From Lonicera japonica (lineage: Eukaryota > Streptophyta > Magnoliopsida > Dipsacales > Caprifoliaceae): DNA of 64,000 nucleotides. Location of the stretch: assembly GCA_021464415.1 (NCBI GenBank), contig JAKCWG010000843.1, positions 1 to 64,000 on the forward strand, written 5' to 3'. Position numbers and translations under genes: made by a program. The notes below the pieces were generated by a model that had not been told where the DNA came from, did no database searches, and saw nothing but the letters and a program-made list of their open reading frames with translations. Below, one piece after another: positions 23,321 to 35,489 of this stretch. The first letter of the stretch is position 1, and every line of letters starts with the position of its first letter.

Positions 23321-25133
23321 CCTATAGATGGCCGAATTTGAAAAAGTGTTAAATTGTAAAATTGTAACTCTCGACATTTTATTTGTGACGGGCTCGAAAA
23401 GCTCATGATTTGGAGTCTCGGGAAAAAATAATAAGAAGAAACTTCAATGGTTCTCACTATTTAAATGTTAATGTAAGTTAATATTACTTCTCAACAAAAT
23501 GTTTGGAAGAAATAAATCAAATCAAATTCAATTTAATAATTTAGTTTTACTGCAAGTCAAAGATCGTACTTCTTCCATACTATTGTTTGCGTAGTAGCTA
23601 TTCTACTCGATATTAAATTCTCTTGTATTATTATAGCCTTTTATTATGCCCCGACCCAGTTAGAAATATTTAGATTTTCAAACAAAAGGTCCCACGTGAC
23701 ATTAAATAGCTGAGTGAATTGTCATATGATAGAAAGGAAACATGTGGAAGAGCTCTTGGAGTAGGTCCAAGGCCATCTTTGATCTCTCCCAACTCTGACG
23801 TTACTTCTCCATGGATTTCGAGACATTAAATGCAATTGGTGTACAATTAATGAATGTAAGGAAAGCTCTATGGCGTTAGTGGAGTTGACAACAGTCACCC
23901 GTACTGCCCGTATTTGCTTCTGACACGGTAATTGGTCAGAGAGTTTCAGAGCTCGTTGGAAGAGCTCTGACCTTCGAGCTACATAAACCCTTAGGTTAGT
24001 TACCCATACTCTCTAGAGCTCTAGCCAGCAGGTGGCACTCAAACAAAGCTCTCAAGTTCCTTTATTATGGTGGACCAAATTGTTAGCGTGCATAGCCATG
24101 TGTCTTCTTGTAATTGTTGGAGTAAGTTAATTTATTAATTTGCTCCATCAATTGCTTCATATCCTTGCCATTTAGTTCAGAAGAGCTAACTGAGGAGGAT
24201 AAGTTCCAACTGGAGTTAGAGACAACTCTTAGCTCTGACAGATGAGCTATATAGAGCATGAGTTCTTTGATAAGTGATCAGGGCCGATGAGAAAGATGTA
24301 TCTGGGCATTTAGACATAACTTTTATTCCCATTCTAAATTCTTTCATAAAAAGTCAAAAATCAGATTTCATTAGGAATTTTTCTTAAATAAAATTTGGAT
24401 TGAATTATAATTTTATTTTTAAAAAAGTTTGGGAAATTATGATGGAGGTGCTTAAAATTGAGATAGACTTCAAACATAAATAAACTACCCAATACTTAAC
24501 AAATTCCTATTCTAACTCCTACTAACAACGTAGCCACCCTCTTCTCCTTAGATTCTCCAAAAAAAAAAAAAAAACATGGGCGGTAATTAACTTTTAAGCA
24601 TTACCATCATATATAAATTACATTATATGCTTTAAATATATTAATTGGTAATTGGATAAATTGTATTATATGCTTTAAATGTTTTACATTATCACGCATA
24701 ACAATTCTGAAAACTTAATTTAAGGACCCAGAGAGACGCTTGTCAACTTTATATAATTTGCATGTTTTATGAATGAACGAGATGGAAAATTTGGTTTAGA
24801 TTTAAATAATCTAAATATAACAATTAATATAGACTAGCAGTTAGAATTGAACTTCAATATTGGACCTAGCAATTATTGTATTTTTCTTTTGGGTTTTGGG
24901 TCCGGGAAATATAATTAAATATATCCTTAATTTACCGCACTACATGCAATAGTCTTTGGAAAACATGTGTTATAAGTAGTTAAGTTTTGTTTGCATGGCA
25001 CTTTAAAATGACCAAATTTAATGGTTTATATCGAGAAAAACAAATTTATTGGTTTTATTTTTATACGATGAGCAATAAAATGAAGGTCAACATTATAGTT
25101 TAATTATCTAAAAAAAAATTAAAAAAAATTGGA
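23321..25133. other. Intergenic DNA, possible old retroelement patch
   Basis: About 23,690-24,310 is less AT-rich and contains repeated AGAGCTCT-type words (GAGCTCTTGG, AGAGCTCGTTGG, AGAGCTCTGACC). I cannot link it to a family. The rest is AT-rich with a poly(A) run at about 24,558. No gene was seen. Confidence 0.35.
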
Positions 25134-25478
25134 AGTTACTTGTATTTTACGGCCATGAACTTTGGCCATTTTTTTAACTTTGTCCATGATGCTCATTTTG
25201 TGCCATGGTCATCCTTAAAGTTTTATCTCATTTTTACTATTGTCCAAAATACGTGTTTCTTGAAGTAAAAATGTCACATGTAATTGACATGACTTGAAGA
25301 TCAAAGTGCTACGTGACATTTTTGTCCAAAAACCTAACAGCATGTTGTGTTTTGAACTAAAGTTAAAACAGGAACAAACTTTAATGATGGGCATAATGCA
25401 AATGAATTTCGTGCACAAGAACGTACAAAAGTAACAAAACTTTAAGGGCGGTAAATTATAAATAACTCTTTAATTTGG
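25134..25478. mobile_element. Foldback MITE (long inverted repeats)
   Basis: The left arm (CATGAACTTTGGCCATTTTTTTAACTTTGTCC) and right arm are imperfect inverses over about 150 bases, meeting near a GTCACATGTAATTGACATGAC centre. The same consensus (TTTGCATAAxACTTATCCTTAAAATTTG) occurs in the element at 26,244-26,773, so both belong to one family. Confidence 0.6.
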
Positions 25479-25644
25479 TGTAGAAGAAAACTTGAGCTGT
25501 CTACCTAGCATGGGTTTGGTTCTTCAATCTACATTTATTTATGGATTATCTTATGTTAAAAACATATCCTGTTATTTTTGGAGTTAGACTCTTTTTCATT
25601 ATTTTTTTTATTTAAATTTTTTTCAATATATATGGTCCAATTCT

Positions 25645-25845
25645 ATGGATAAAGGGACAAATTTTTTTATCAAATTTGGTGCAGATGATATTTATGATAA
25701 AAAGATGCATTACCAAAACTTCATCAGAAGATACTATTTAGATACAGTTGATGATGATGTGGCTTGTATGTGGACGCTTCCGCTAATTGCAACAGTCATC
25801 GTTATCTTAATTAAGGTAGAGTCAACAAATAATGTAAGAGCTTAG
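25645..25845 (+). other. Unrecognised open frame, 66 codons
   Basis: The frame contains YYLDTVDDDVACMWTLPLIA followed by a short hydrophobic stretch. Codon use is less extreme than in surrounding DNA. A GTAGAGTC donor-like site follows ATTAAG near the end. No homolog comes to mind. It may be a fragment of a gene or transposon, or chance. Confidence 0.15.
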
Positions 25846-26243
25846 ATAGGTAAATCTGCAAACATGGAAATTGAAGTAGATCATTCATACTAAATTCTGT
25901 AATATATAAAATCCTATAATTATATATGGGAGGTAGAAATTAAAAATTAAATTAAAAGATATCAGCTAGCACTCAATAAGCTAATTATTAATTAATATAA
26001 TATATAATATAATTTCCAACTAATAGATACAAGTGCTTTGAGCATGGGAATGGGAATGGGACTAAAATGGTGCTTGAATATGAACAGCTTGCAAGGACAG
26101 ATTCAGAAATTTATGGTGGGGTGGGCTGATATTAAGAGAGAAAAAAAAATTTGTTAATTGTTTTTTGGGAGAATTTTTTTTGTAAATAAAATTAAATTTT
26201 CCACTTTCTATAGGCTCAGTTTTGTTCAAATTCAAATGAGTTA

Positions 26244-26773
26244 TTAATAATTTGCTTCCTTAAAGTTTACTCGTTTTTGCACTTTCGTCCATGAAGTTTA
26301 TTTTGCATAACACTTATCCTTAAAATTTGTTTCTGTTTTCACTTTAATCCGAAACTCTACTCGCCGTTAGTTTTTTGGATGAAAAAGACCATGTGTGTTG
26401 TATGTGGGCACTATAGTAGGGTAAAATGGTCAAACCACTATATATAATAACCTAATTAGAGCCTTCAATCTAATGAAAATGCTTTAATATTTTCATTTTT
26501 TCTCTATGCTGTTTTTCCAACTCCACACTTTAATTTTGCCTAATTTGTTCTTGAGACAAACATATATAAGAGCATTATAGTGGCTTAACCGTTTAACTCG
26601 CTACAATACCCACGTGTAATGCACATGTTCTTTTCCGTCTAAAAACTTAACGGCGTGTGGAGTTTTGAACTAAAGTAAAAACGGGAACTAACTTTAAAAA
26701 TAAGTATTATGCAAAATGAACTTTATCAATGAAAGCGTAAAAGTGGATAAGTTTAAAGGGGGGAAATTATTAA
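26244..26773. mobile_element. Foldback MITE, about 530 bp
   Basis: TTAATAATTTGCTTCCTTAAAG at the left and CTTTAAAGGGGGGAAATTATTAA at the right begin inverted arms of about 150-180 bases. The arms share CATTTTGCATAA and CCGTTAGTTTTT words. The centre is unique. The arms suggest a long-TIR Mutator-type MITE. Confidence 0.6.
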
Positions 26774-27757
26774 TCACACAATTTATATTATAAACTTCAG
26801 GATTGGGTTCTGAAGAACCAGAAGAATGTTAAAGGAAATTAATTGAATTAATTAGTAGAATAGGGGAGGAGAAAGCAACAAGAGTGGAGCAGTCAGATGA
26901 AAAGGTGATGGGCGATTTGCCCACAAGTCAAAAGTTTGATTATTGGCTAGGGCTAGAATTATATATCCTTTTATCATTTTCCTTCGAAAAATACCAAATT
27001 TAACTAAATACTTAAAATAACTCAGAGCTAGAAAATAGCCGAAAAGTGGTGTGAAATGGCCAAATTAGTAGGAACATGATCGATCATATATTCATATATA
27101 TATGGACATTCCGTGCAAAGCTCAATTCATATTCTCTCTTATAAATACAAAAGTGTGGTAGCTAGAGAAAGTGCTAATAAATACATTTCATGATCCTATC
27201 ATTCATGCAAAGCTTAATTCATATTCTCTTTTAATCAGAGCGAGTTCTAGTTATTTTTAAGCTCCGGACAAAATTATAAAAGATGTTATGTTAAATTAAA
27301 TATATTAATTTTTTTATATTAAAATAAATTAAATTTATTTCAATGATAAGAGTTTGCATGACAAAACACACATTACAATTGCAAAGAACTGTGAAAAAAA
27401 CACTACGTTTAATCTTCGATTCCCTCTTATAGATTTGAAATCAATATAAATAAAAGTCAAAATATTGGTACCCTCTAATTATCTCTTATAACATGAGAAG
27501 ATTCAAGATTTAGTATAAGAAGAGAAATCAAAGAAAAGTTGAAGAAACTACTTCCCTACACGCTATCTAAACTTTGAAAACTTGTGTTATTGATTAGAAA
27601 CCTTTTTTTTAATATATATATATATACAAATAAAATATTGGCACACTATCTTTTTTTTTTAGCCCTCAACAGTCGCTTTGTTAACCCTCCCCCAAGGTCG
27701 GCTATGCTTTTAATTAGCTTGTGCTTAGTTGCTTCTTTTTTCGATCAAGTCATCGAA

Positions 27758-30635
27758 ATGGCTAGCCAAGATCGATCAACATCACATCATGCACAAAATT
27801 GCATTGATAATGGGACGATCGAGAAGGAGGACAAGAATCGCAAACGCCACCGATCTGGTAGCAGCTCTACTTGCTTTGTAAATTTTTAATTGCCTTTTTT
27901 TTTTCTTCTTCCTCTTTCGCATTTGAAGCAAATCTCAAAGAATTTATAGACTACTACACAGAGACGGAGGGAGCATAGGCCCACTAAGCCCCCACTCAAA
28001 TTTTAATCTTTTTTTTTTTAATATATATAGTATTTAAAATATATTTGGGATAAAATGTAAAGTAGCTAAAGTTTAAGGTGGAAGATTGTAATTTTACTAA
28101 AGGAAAATATTCATACAAACAAATGTGAAAATTAGTCTCTGGTCTTTGTTTTTGGATGCATTCCTTATTCTTTTTTTTTTCTTTTTCTTTTTTTTAAACT
28201 TGCCGTCTCTACTTTTTTAAAGGATGCGGTCCCTCAAGTTTGTTATATGTGATTTTTAGGTCATATGTACAATACATGTGAACCGAGATTTCTTGATCAC
28301 AGCTATTGCGTTTATGACCGAAAACTCATAGATACTAAACTTTTTATCTGTTTATCTGAGTTCATGCCAGAGTCAGATGTTGAACCTGAAGAATCGCAAA
28401 CTTTAAAAAAAATATAAAATTAATCGACCACATTCAAAAAAAAATCTTCCTGTTTTTGGTATTGATTGTATTATTTTTTACCTTTTATTCACGTTCTCTC
28501 TAATTAAATATGTTGAGAATTGTATTGTAAAAGTAATAACTGATTTGTCTCCTTGGTGCAGATGACGCTATCGGCCGACATAAGAGGAAAACCAACAAAG
28601 AGGGTGTAAATCTTTTCCTTTTATTACAATAATATTGAAAATATTCCTCACCTGAATGAGACTAGAACTTATTTAACTAAAAGTTTTCCTTCACTCTATT
28701 CCTTTAACGATTTTAGAGGGTCTCAATTTTGAGACTAAAAGTGACATGGCTAGATGATCTCAAAAGTTGGTGATGATAAAAGCTTCCCAAATTGTAACAT
28801 ATATGCATATTAGTTATTGTACATTTTATTTGTATTGTAGTACATGTTGGTGGTGAAGTGAAAAATTAGTGATGTTTTTATCATCACAAAAAAACAAAGT
28901 TGATAGTATAGTTTAACATTAAAAGCATAAACTAGCTAAGGCAAAGGCAAACAATATGGATTCATATCTTGAGCAGTGAATTAAATTTCAGACAATTGAA
29001 CTTTGACATCATATATTTCGAGTGGGATCTAATAATAATAATTATTATTATTATTTTGTCTTTTTATTTCTTGGTTTACAGAAAGAGGGATCTTGTAGAA
29101 GATCAACATTTGCAAGGAGACGTCGTGAAACTGATCCGAAGGTATGTCGTTCTTTAAGCCCGCACGCCACCCACCCCCCCTCCCCAACCCCCCCCCCCCC
29201 CCCCAAAAAAAAAAAAAAAAACACTCATGGACACCCATCCAAAGGCGCACACCTTTATTTTTTAAGTAACACCCTTTATTTTGAAGTATTTTTTTAAAAA
29301 AAAAAATTAAAAGTATTTGAGACTTTTAAGAAAGTCTCGAGTATTTTATACACAATTATAGAAGGAAAGTTTGAGCCTTGTGTTTAATTTTTTGTTTAAA
29401 TATTTTATGTATATATGCAATTTACAAAAGAGTGTTAATAGTCGTACCTTATGACAAAATGGATTCTTTCTTAATTAAACTACACAATGAAGCACACCAT
29501 ATATATACGCGTCTGTTTTTCTTTACATGCACGTGCATCTGTTAATTTAAAACAGTGAAATAATATTTTTTTTGTAGTATGTAGTTTAACATTAAAAGCA
29601 TAAACTTGGTAGGGCAAAGTGAATGGAGCCCGAAAATAATAGCTATAGTTTGGGCCATCTCCAAATTACACCACGAGCATAGAGTCCGTTTCGGTCCACA
29701 GCCGAGTACACAAAAATTATAACCACATGAGTTCTTCTCAAAAATGACTAACTCAAGTTATTAGTTAAGTTCATTTTTTTCATATATAGATCAAGTTAAT
29801 TCCCTAACGTTCTCATCAAGCTGGGGTCACAAACACAACCTATATATAATATCCAAATGTTATATGGTAATGGTCGTGGGTCCCCTCCGATACCATATAT
29901 AACCACTCGAGTGTTCCCCCAAAATGGCTAACCCAAGTAGTTAGTTAGGTTCATTGTTCCGAAATATATATCAAGGACCTTCCCACTACACTATCGATGT
30001 GGGATATTTTGGGTCGTTACAAAAATTGCCGAGTAGAAGCAAGGCCAATGGAAGTGTATAACATCACTAAAGTGCCGATATTGTCGTAATGAGGTCATTG
30101 TGTTGAAATAGAAGTCCCCACCACTAACCATGAGACACATGTAACTTGTACTATTTTGGGATACTTGTAAAGTGTAGTATTATAGTGATGCCCAAGTTAG
30201 TTATAGAGAAAGAGAGCTGATAGCTTGTGTTACTCATTTTATTGAGTGCCTTTAAGTTTAAGCTATATACAAACACACAAAGGAAGACGTACGGCCGGAA
30301 TAACATGAGAGCTACGTACCGGAGGAACTTATCTTACACCAAAAATCTCTTGTCATTTTACCATTTCCGTCTACTGTATTGTTGATTTTGCTTACAACTT
30401 ATCTTGTAGAAGACCCAATTTTTTTAGCACCCACACAAAGCAAACAATATTGATTCCTTTCTTGTACGTTGAATTAAATTTTAGGCAATTTAACTTTTAC
30501 ATCATATATTTCGACAGAGATCTAATTATAATTATTATTTTGTCTTATTATTACTAATCAGGTGAAGGCTACAATTTCAAGGTCATCAATACTCGGGGGA
30601 AATACTTTCATCGTGAGACAGAGAACAAGTCTTAA
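27758..30635 (+). CDS. Candidate small basic protein gene (three exons, about 71 aa)
   Basis: I do not recognise it. The model has exon 1 at 27,758-27,857 (ATGGCTAGCC..., donor GTAGCA), exon 2 at 28,562-28,603 (acceptor TTGGTGCAG, donor GTGTAA) and exon 3 at 30,562-30,635 (acceptor ACTAATCAG, stop TAA). Together they give one frame of 71 residues. Residues 1-25 are polar, then come basic clusters KNRKRHR and GRHKRKTNK that look like nuclear-localisation signals, and the end is GYNFKVINTR...KYFHRETENKS. There is no signal peptide or membrane span. The stop codon coincides with the TAA target duplication of a MITE. Intron 2 holds a duplicate of the last exon (29,082-29,141), an LTR-like insertion and a TRIM. 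Whether it is expressed cannot be told. Confidence 0.35.
29082..29141 (+). pseudogene. Duplicate of the last exon of the candidate small gene
   Basis: Acceptor TTGGTTTACAG is followed by 20 codons KEGSCRRSTFARRRRETDPK and donor GTATGT. The end aligns with the 30,562 exon (RRETDPK against HRETENK), and the 130 bases upstream match those upstream of 30,562 (ATCATATATTTCGA...ATTATTATTTTGTCTT). Its phase fits exon 2 only if a second donor two bases downstream is used. It is either an alternative exon or a decaying copy. Confidence 0.4.
29188..29221. repeat. C17/A17 homopolymer junction
   Basis: A run of C directly followed by a run of A, downstream of the duplicated exon. This gives spurious poly-Pro/poly-Lys frames on one strand and poly-Gly/poly-Phe on the other. 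Confidence 0.9.
29620..30435 (+). mobile_element. LTR-like insertion with a nested TRIM
   Basis: Starts TGAATGGAGCCC and ends TTTAGCACCCACA (TG...CA), flanked by perfect CAAAG duplications (29,615-29,619 and 30,436-30,440). The duplicated intron segment at about 28,911-28,965 reads GCAAAGGCAAACAATAT, showing the uninterrupted site. The right half (CACACAAAGGAAG...CCGGAGGAAC) resembles the solo LTR at 20,989-21,743. A TRIM is nested inside it. Confidence 0.6.
29718..30021 (-). mobile_element. TRIM element (miniature LTR retrotransposon), minus strand
   Basis: Read on the minus strand, it starts TGTAACGACCC. A 5' LTR of about 125 bp is followed by TGGTATCGGAGGGG, which resembles the initiator-Met tRNA primer site (TGGTATCAGAGC). 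A short internal part follows, then a 3' LTR lacking its first 45 bases. The flanks carry a perfect 5-bp duplication AAAAT (29,713-29,717 and 30,022-30,026). It has no coding capacity. It is the same family as the element at 45,539-45,878. Confidence 0.75.
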
Positions 30636-30957
30636 GGCCTCGTTTGGTTCACGGAAAGGAAATCAATTCTCTTATCTTTCCCATGGAGGTGGGAAAGTAA
30701 ATTTCCTGTCAAATTTCCTTTCTTGTGTTTGGTAAACAATGGAAAGTATTTAGGTAAGAGTATTATTGTTTAAAATTTGTGTAATAAATGCTTGGAAATC
30801 ACATGGGAAAATCAATCCCATGTGTTTTGGGAGGAATGGTTTTACCCCCTACTTTCCCCTCTCTTGGGAAAGTGTTTCCGGAATTTGTGCTTACCAAACA
30901 AAGGAAAGGAACGACTTTCCTTTCCCGAGTACTAAAATCCGTGAACCAAACGAGACC
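30636..30957. mobile_element. Tourist-type MITE, copy 1 (abuts a stop codon)
   Basis: Inverted ends are GGCCTCGTTTGGTTCACGGA and GGTCTCGTTTGGTTCACGGA, flanked by TAA at 30,633-30,635 and 30,958-30,960. The length is 322 bp. The GGCCTCGTTTGG end and TAA duplication are typical of PIF/Harbinger-type Tourist elements. The left TAA serves as stop codon in the candidate gene model ending there. Confidence 0.85.
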
Positions 30958-31678
30958 TAAAGGTATTTAATGCAATTACAAATATATAATCATTTACCCC
31001 TTACTTTAAGAATAATAAGTATCATTTATTTTAATGAGTAATTAGTGAATGAATAATTTTTTTGATAAGACTTTTTAGAGATGATATTTATAGTTAGTAT
31101 ATTATTTCAATCAATTTTTTTTTCTTTTAAAAATAAATAAATAAAACTCAATTTAGAATTTGGGCGAATGATCATTTAAAATTTCAATATAAATAAATAA
31201 ACATATATATGACATTTTCATTAAACCCATTTATGGGTTGATTTTTTTGATGAAATTTTGAGCAGATGTTCTATTCCTTATAAAGGTCATCTCATCTAAA
31301 TTTCATGAAAAAATTCATATGTTACTCCTCAAAACAGATGAACCTTATTGTTCTTTATAATAAGGGATTTCCTTAGAAGAGCACTTCCGTATAAATACAA
31401 GGGGACTCCACCTTGTGGGGAATCTGATTAATTAAATATATTTTAAATATTCAAAAAATAATTTTTCTATCTATATAATTATCAAATATAAATATATATA
31501 TATATATATATATAATGTAGTAGTGGACTAACGTCTTAAATAAAACTATCTATAAGAGTATAAGCAAGATATAAATATATATCATCAATATAAAATTATT
31601 TTTTAAGCTTTTTTTCTTGTGGCGGGGATTCCCCGTTTGAAGCGGAGACGGGGATGGGAATGCATGCGTCATGTTGCC

Positions 31679-31998
31679 GACCTCGTTTGATTCATGGAAA
31701 GGAAATTATTTACTTTGTCTTTCACATGGGGGCGGGAAACTAAAGTTCCTATCAATTTTCTTTTCTTGTATTTGGTAAAGAATGGAATGTGTTTAGATAG
31801 GGATATTGCTGTCCAAAACTTTTGTAATAAATGCTAGAAATCTCAAGGGAAAATCAATCCCATGGGTTTTGAGGGACATGATTTTACCCCTACTTTTCCT
31901 TCTGTCAGGAAAGTGTTTCCAGAATTTGTACTTACCAAACAAATGAAATGAAAGACTTTTCTTTCCTGAGTCCTCAACTCCGTGAACCAAATGAGGCC
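31679..31998. mobile_element. Tourist-type MITE, copy 2
   Basis: Same element as at 30,636: ends GACCTCGTTTGATTCATGGA and (inverted) GGCCTCATTTGGTTCACGGA, 320 bp, same internal landmarks (AAATCAATCCCATG, GGAAAGTGTTTCC). It is more diverged. The left flank is a GC-rich patch (GGCGGGGATTCCCCG...) and no target duplication is evident there. Confidence 0.75.
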
Positions 31999-32209
31999 TA
32001 TTAGTATATGTCTCGATTAGGGGCAATAAGATTTAAGAAAAAGTACATGAAACTGTGTTAAAAAAAAATCCCAGCCTTAGGAACTGAATTCTAATTTTTT
32101 CAAAATAAATATTTTCTTAATTTCAAATTGGGATTTCATATTTTTTTTAAGACTTTTGTGAAAATATACTAATTTAACATTATTTTTCAAAATATAACTT
32201 GTTTACTAC

Positions 32210-33230
32210 ATATAACAAGATTTGGTACATTAACTAGCTAGGTCTCCTAATCCCTCCCTTCCTGGTGTCAGGCAACACTGGGGTGCATGCACATGCTTCT
32301 TGATAAATCGAAGACTATTGTTTCATTAGCTTTTGGCATGAATTCTTTGATTCAGATAGGAATTTGAATGATAATCTAAATTGCCTTGCTTCGCTTAGTC
32401 TCATATCCCGATATATTTGCCTGTTCCGCATGCTAGATTGCTTTGGTTGTTTCTAATTTGGTAATAGCACCTAGATTGATTTTCATTGAGAGAAGAGGAA
32501 TTTTTGTCCAAAAATGATGGAAGCTCTTTCGAAAAGATCCTCCAATGAGAGGACAAAAGCATAGCACTTTGAAAACTTGGATGACTTTTATCCTAATATT
32601 GACTTAAAGCTTCACTTGACTAAATCTTAAGTCTATTTGTCTAATATTAGGGATGGGTATATGTTGGAAAGGGTGAATAGCTTCCTTCAAGCTCCAATGA
32701 ATGAGCAGAATTTTGAGAAAATTTCTTAAGTGAGACCGCTGCCCCCCCTAGAGATGAAAACCACCATGATCTAATTTAGTAGAATTTCCAAGTAAAAGAT
32801 AAAGAAAGTGCTTAGAATCAACAAATCTTTGAGCTTTTGTTTTTGAAAAAGTTCTCTCTTCCTTCTCGAATGATTAGAACTCTCTGTGTTTACATTGAAT
32901 TGTTTGAATCGAAGTCTAGTATGTGAGCATCGGAGAATAAGGGATTGTGTTCTAAAGGAGATAGGCGAATTAGATAATCATTCAAAAGTCCGTCATTCTG
33001 GAAAATTGATAGTAATGCCTCTTGCTTTGCAAATTGAAACTTGAATCTTCATTCTCATCATTCATCATGATCAAACTTCTAATGTTTGTAGGTATCATTT
33101 CTGAAAACCTTCACGAGATGCAACTCGTCTTCTTTGGGAACTTAGAAGTTAACAACTTTTTGTATAATATTTTTTTGTAATTATATATATTTTTGTCTTG
33201 CTAAGGGACTAGCAAGAGATAAGTTGAAGG
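32210..33230 (+). mobile_element. Internal 3' non-coding remnant of a Ty3/gypsy element (Tat/Athila type)
   Basis: This stretch is less AT-rich than its surroundings, has no long frame, and ends GCAAGAGATAAGTTGAAGGGAG directly before the TG of an LTR. The purine-rich GAAGGGAG just before TGATAA is where a polypurine tract should be. Long non-coding DNA before the 3' LTR is usual in Tat-type elements. The 5' part of the element is missing. Confidence 0.5.
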
Positions 33231-34896
33231 GAGTTGATAAACGCATAATATTGTCATGCTTAAGCTCTTTCTCGGAGTCGCTTGACGCGTTTATTGCATT
33301 AATTCTGCCTAATTATCCGCTTATCTCGAGATTAGTGTCTTAGCAAGTTTGTATCTAATATCGTCCCGCTAGGTGCGCTTTTGTTGCGTTTCTATGTGTT
33401 TATAGGCATAGGATGCAATGGCCTTGAAGGAATTGATCAAGTGCTAGCCAAAAGCTCTTAAGAATGCTTATTTGAAGAAACTCCAAAAGCATGATCGATC
33501 ATGGGATTCCATGATCGATCATGGTGCAAATTAACCTTCAGGCAGAGGACCCCATGATCGATCATGGGTTGACCATGATCGATCATGGTCTGGCGGGGAT
33601 AGCCACCAACTCCTGCTTTTAGCCTTATTTCAAGGGTTTTGGTTCCTAGATATTTTCTTTTGTCTGTTTTATTAATTAAAGTACTCCTTTAGCTATTGTT
33701 TTAGTCTAGGGGATGGGAGATAGATCATTATCTAGTTTTTGAACACACAAGTTGTAGAGAGAAGGGATAGCTCTTTGAGATTGTTCTTCATTTTCCTTTG
33801 TAAGTGTTTAAGTTGTAAGAATGATTTCTTCTTCTATAATAATTATTTTTGCATCTATTATGGAGTAGTCTATTACTAAGGTTATGGAGGTTGATTGCGA
33901 TATGATTTTCGGTGATTAATGGCTCAATCCAAGTTTAAAGTTTGATAAATATTTGTGAATCCTTTTCTTTTCTAAATTCTTCCATCATTTCAAGCTTTCT
34001 AGGTATTTTCATATTAATTTAAGACTTTATATGCCTTGTATATTTAATTCTTGGTTGTTAATGAACATACAACATATTTATATGGTTCTAAAAAGCTTGA
34101 AATCTCTTTCCCCCATCCATGGAGTTTTTCTCTCTTCGTAGAAATTATGAATAGTTCTTAAAATTCCATAGATGGATTATAAATTGGTGTAGCTTATCTT
34201 TGATTCATTTATTGATATATTGAGTGCTTCTTACACTATATGTGATATTTAGACTCTTTATTTTCTCCCATAAGTGATCAACGATGAGTTGACGAATTTG
34301 TCTCATAAACTTCATTCCGTTTCATTGTTAGGATTCACTTTCTAATTTTCATTCTTTAAATCATGAGATTTCATACACTTGCTTTATGTTAAATCTTTTT
34401 ATGATAAGTTTGTCATATCTATCTCGGATTAGCTTCATAGGGAATGGGTTGCTTTGCTTCATACCCGTAGCTAAGAGGTAGGAATGATAACCTCGTCTTT
34501 GGTGGAATGCCGGTTGTCTCTTTCTTGATATAGCTTCAATCTGGGAATGAGTCGCCTAGCGTCGCACCCTCTGCTATTGAGAGATACACCAACATTCTCC
34601 ACATCTTGAGAAACCTTGTGTTGTAATCTTTGTATGAACTAGTGATCACTGTCTCTTAAATTGTAAATGACCTCCACCTTCCTTAGTGCTTTCTTATTAA
34701 CTTTCACAACCGATTTACATTTCCGTTGTTCGATAACCAATCCAACTTACAAAAATCAGAAAAACCATTTAATCCGTAATCCATTCCATTCCTTTTCGAC
34801 TATCCCTGTGGTTCGACACTCGGACTTCCGAGACTATATTACTACTTGACATGACTGCACTTGGGCTACCATAACGCGATATTTTCGATGCATCAG
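33231..34896 (+). mobile_element. LTR of a Tat/Athila-type Ty3/gypsy element
   Basis: Starts TGATAAACGCATAATA after a purine-rich tract and ends CGATATTTTCGATGCATCA. The 3' part contains CCCTGTGGTTCGACACTCGG and CTATATTACTACTTGAC, a hallmark of plant Tat/Athila LTRs. The length is about 1.67 kb. No 5-bp duplication is seen on the right (GGTTT against GGAGT), which fits a truncated element rather than a solo LTR. Confidence 0.65.
33490..33590. repeat. Four palindromes of CATGATCGATCATG inside the LTR
   Basis: Copies sit at 33,490-33,503, 33,509-33,524, 33,551-33,568 and 33,573-33,588, each self-complementary over 14-18 bases. The central GATCGATC is constant. They fall in the first 360 bases of the LTR, where promoter and enhancer elements would be expected. 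Confidence 0.9.
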
Positions 34897-35489
34897 GTTT
34901 TATCTTAAAATGCCTTCTTACTATGTGGTGACACTACGCTACTAATTAACCCTTATTAAGCTCTGTAATTTTTTTATGTGGAATCAATTATTTGAGTTAA
35001 CAATTCTCAACAAGAAACCACCACCTTAAGAATATTGTTTTGTGAGAAACTCAAAAAGAAATAAAACATCTTACCAAACCACCTTTTTCCAACTTTTAAT
35101 AAATAAGAAATAGACAAATTTATCTTCCAAAAAAGTGTTTCTCTAATTATTAGAATAAATTCTCAACTTTGTTGTAAAACGGATCCTTAAGCATGCTTTA
35201 ATAAGCTACACATTATGAGAAAATATACAATCTATTAAATTGTTTAGCCTCGTTGTACTACAGTAGTCTGTGCAAGGACCGGAGATTAGTTGGATCAAAT
35301 GTCCAGATACTCCGGGGAATGAATAAAAAAATGTATGTATTATGAATAACCAATAATTATAGTATTTCTTGTTGTCCAATTAAAAATTTTGTGAGACAAT
35401 ATATCAAAGGAGACCCACATGATTATTGAAGGTTATGTCACTTTTAATATGTAATAATCAGTTATGATTAACTTAGTTTGGATCTGTGT

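Noticed and set aside
29022..29297. Poly-Pro/poly-Lys and poly-Gly/poly-Phe open frames
   Set aside because: They result from the C17/A17 homopolymers downstream of the duplicated exon.
33490..33590. Regular palindromes considered as a CRISPR-like array
   Set aside because: Spacing is irregular, units are palindromes within an LTR, and the DNA is plant nuclear.
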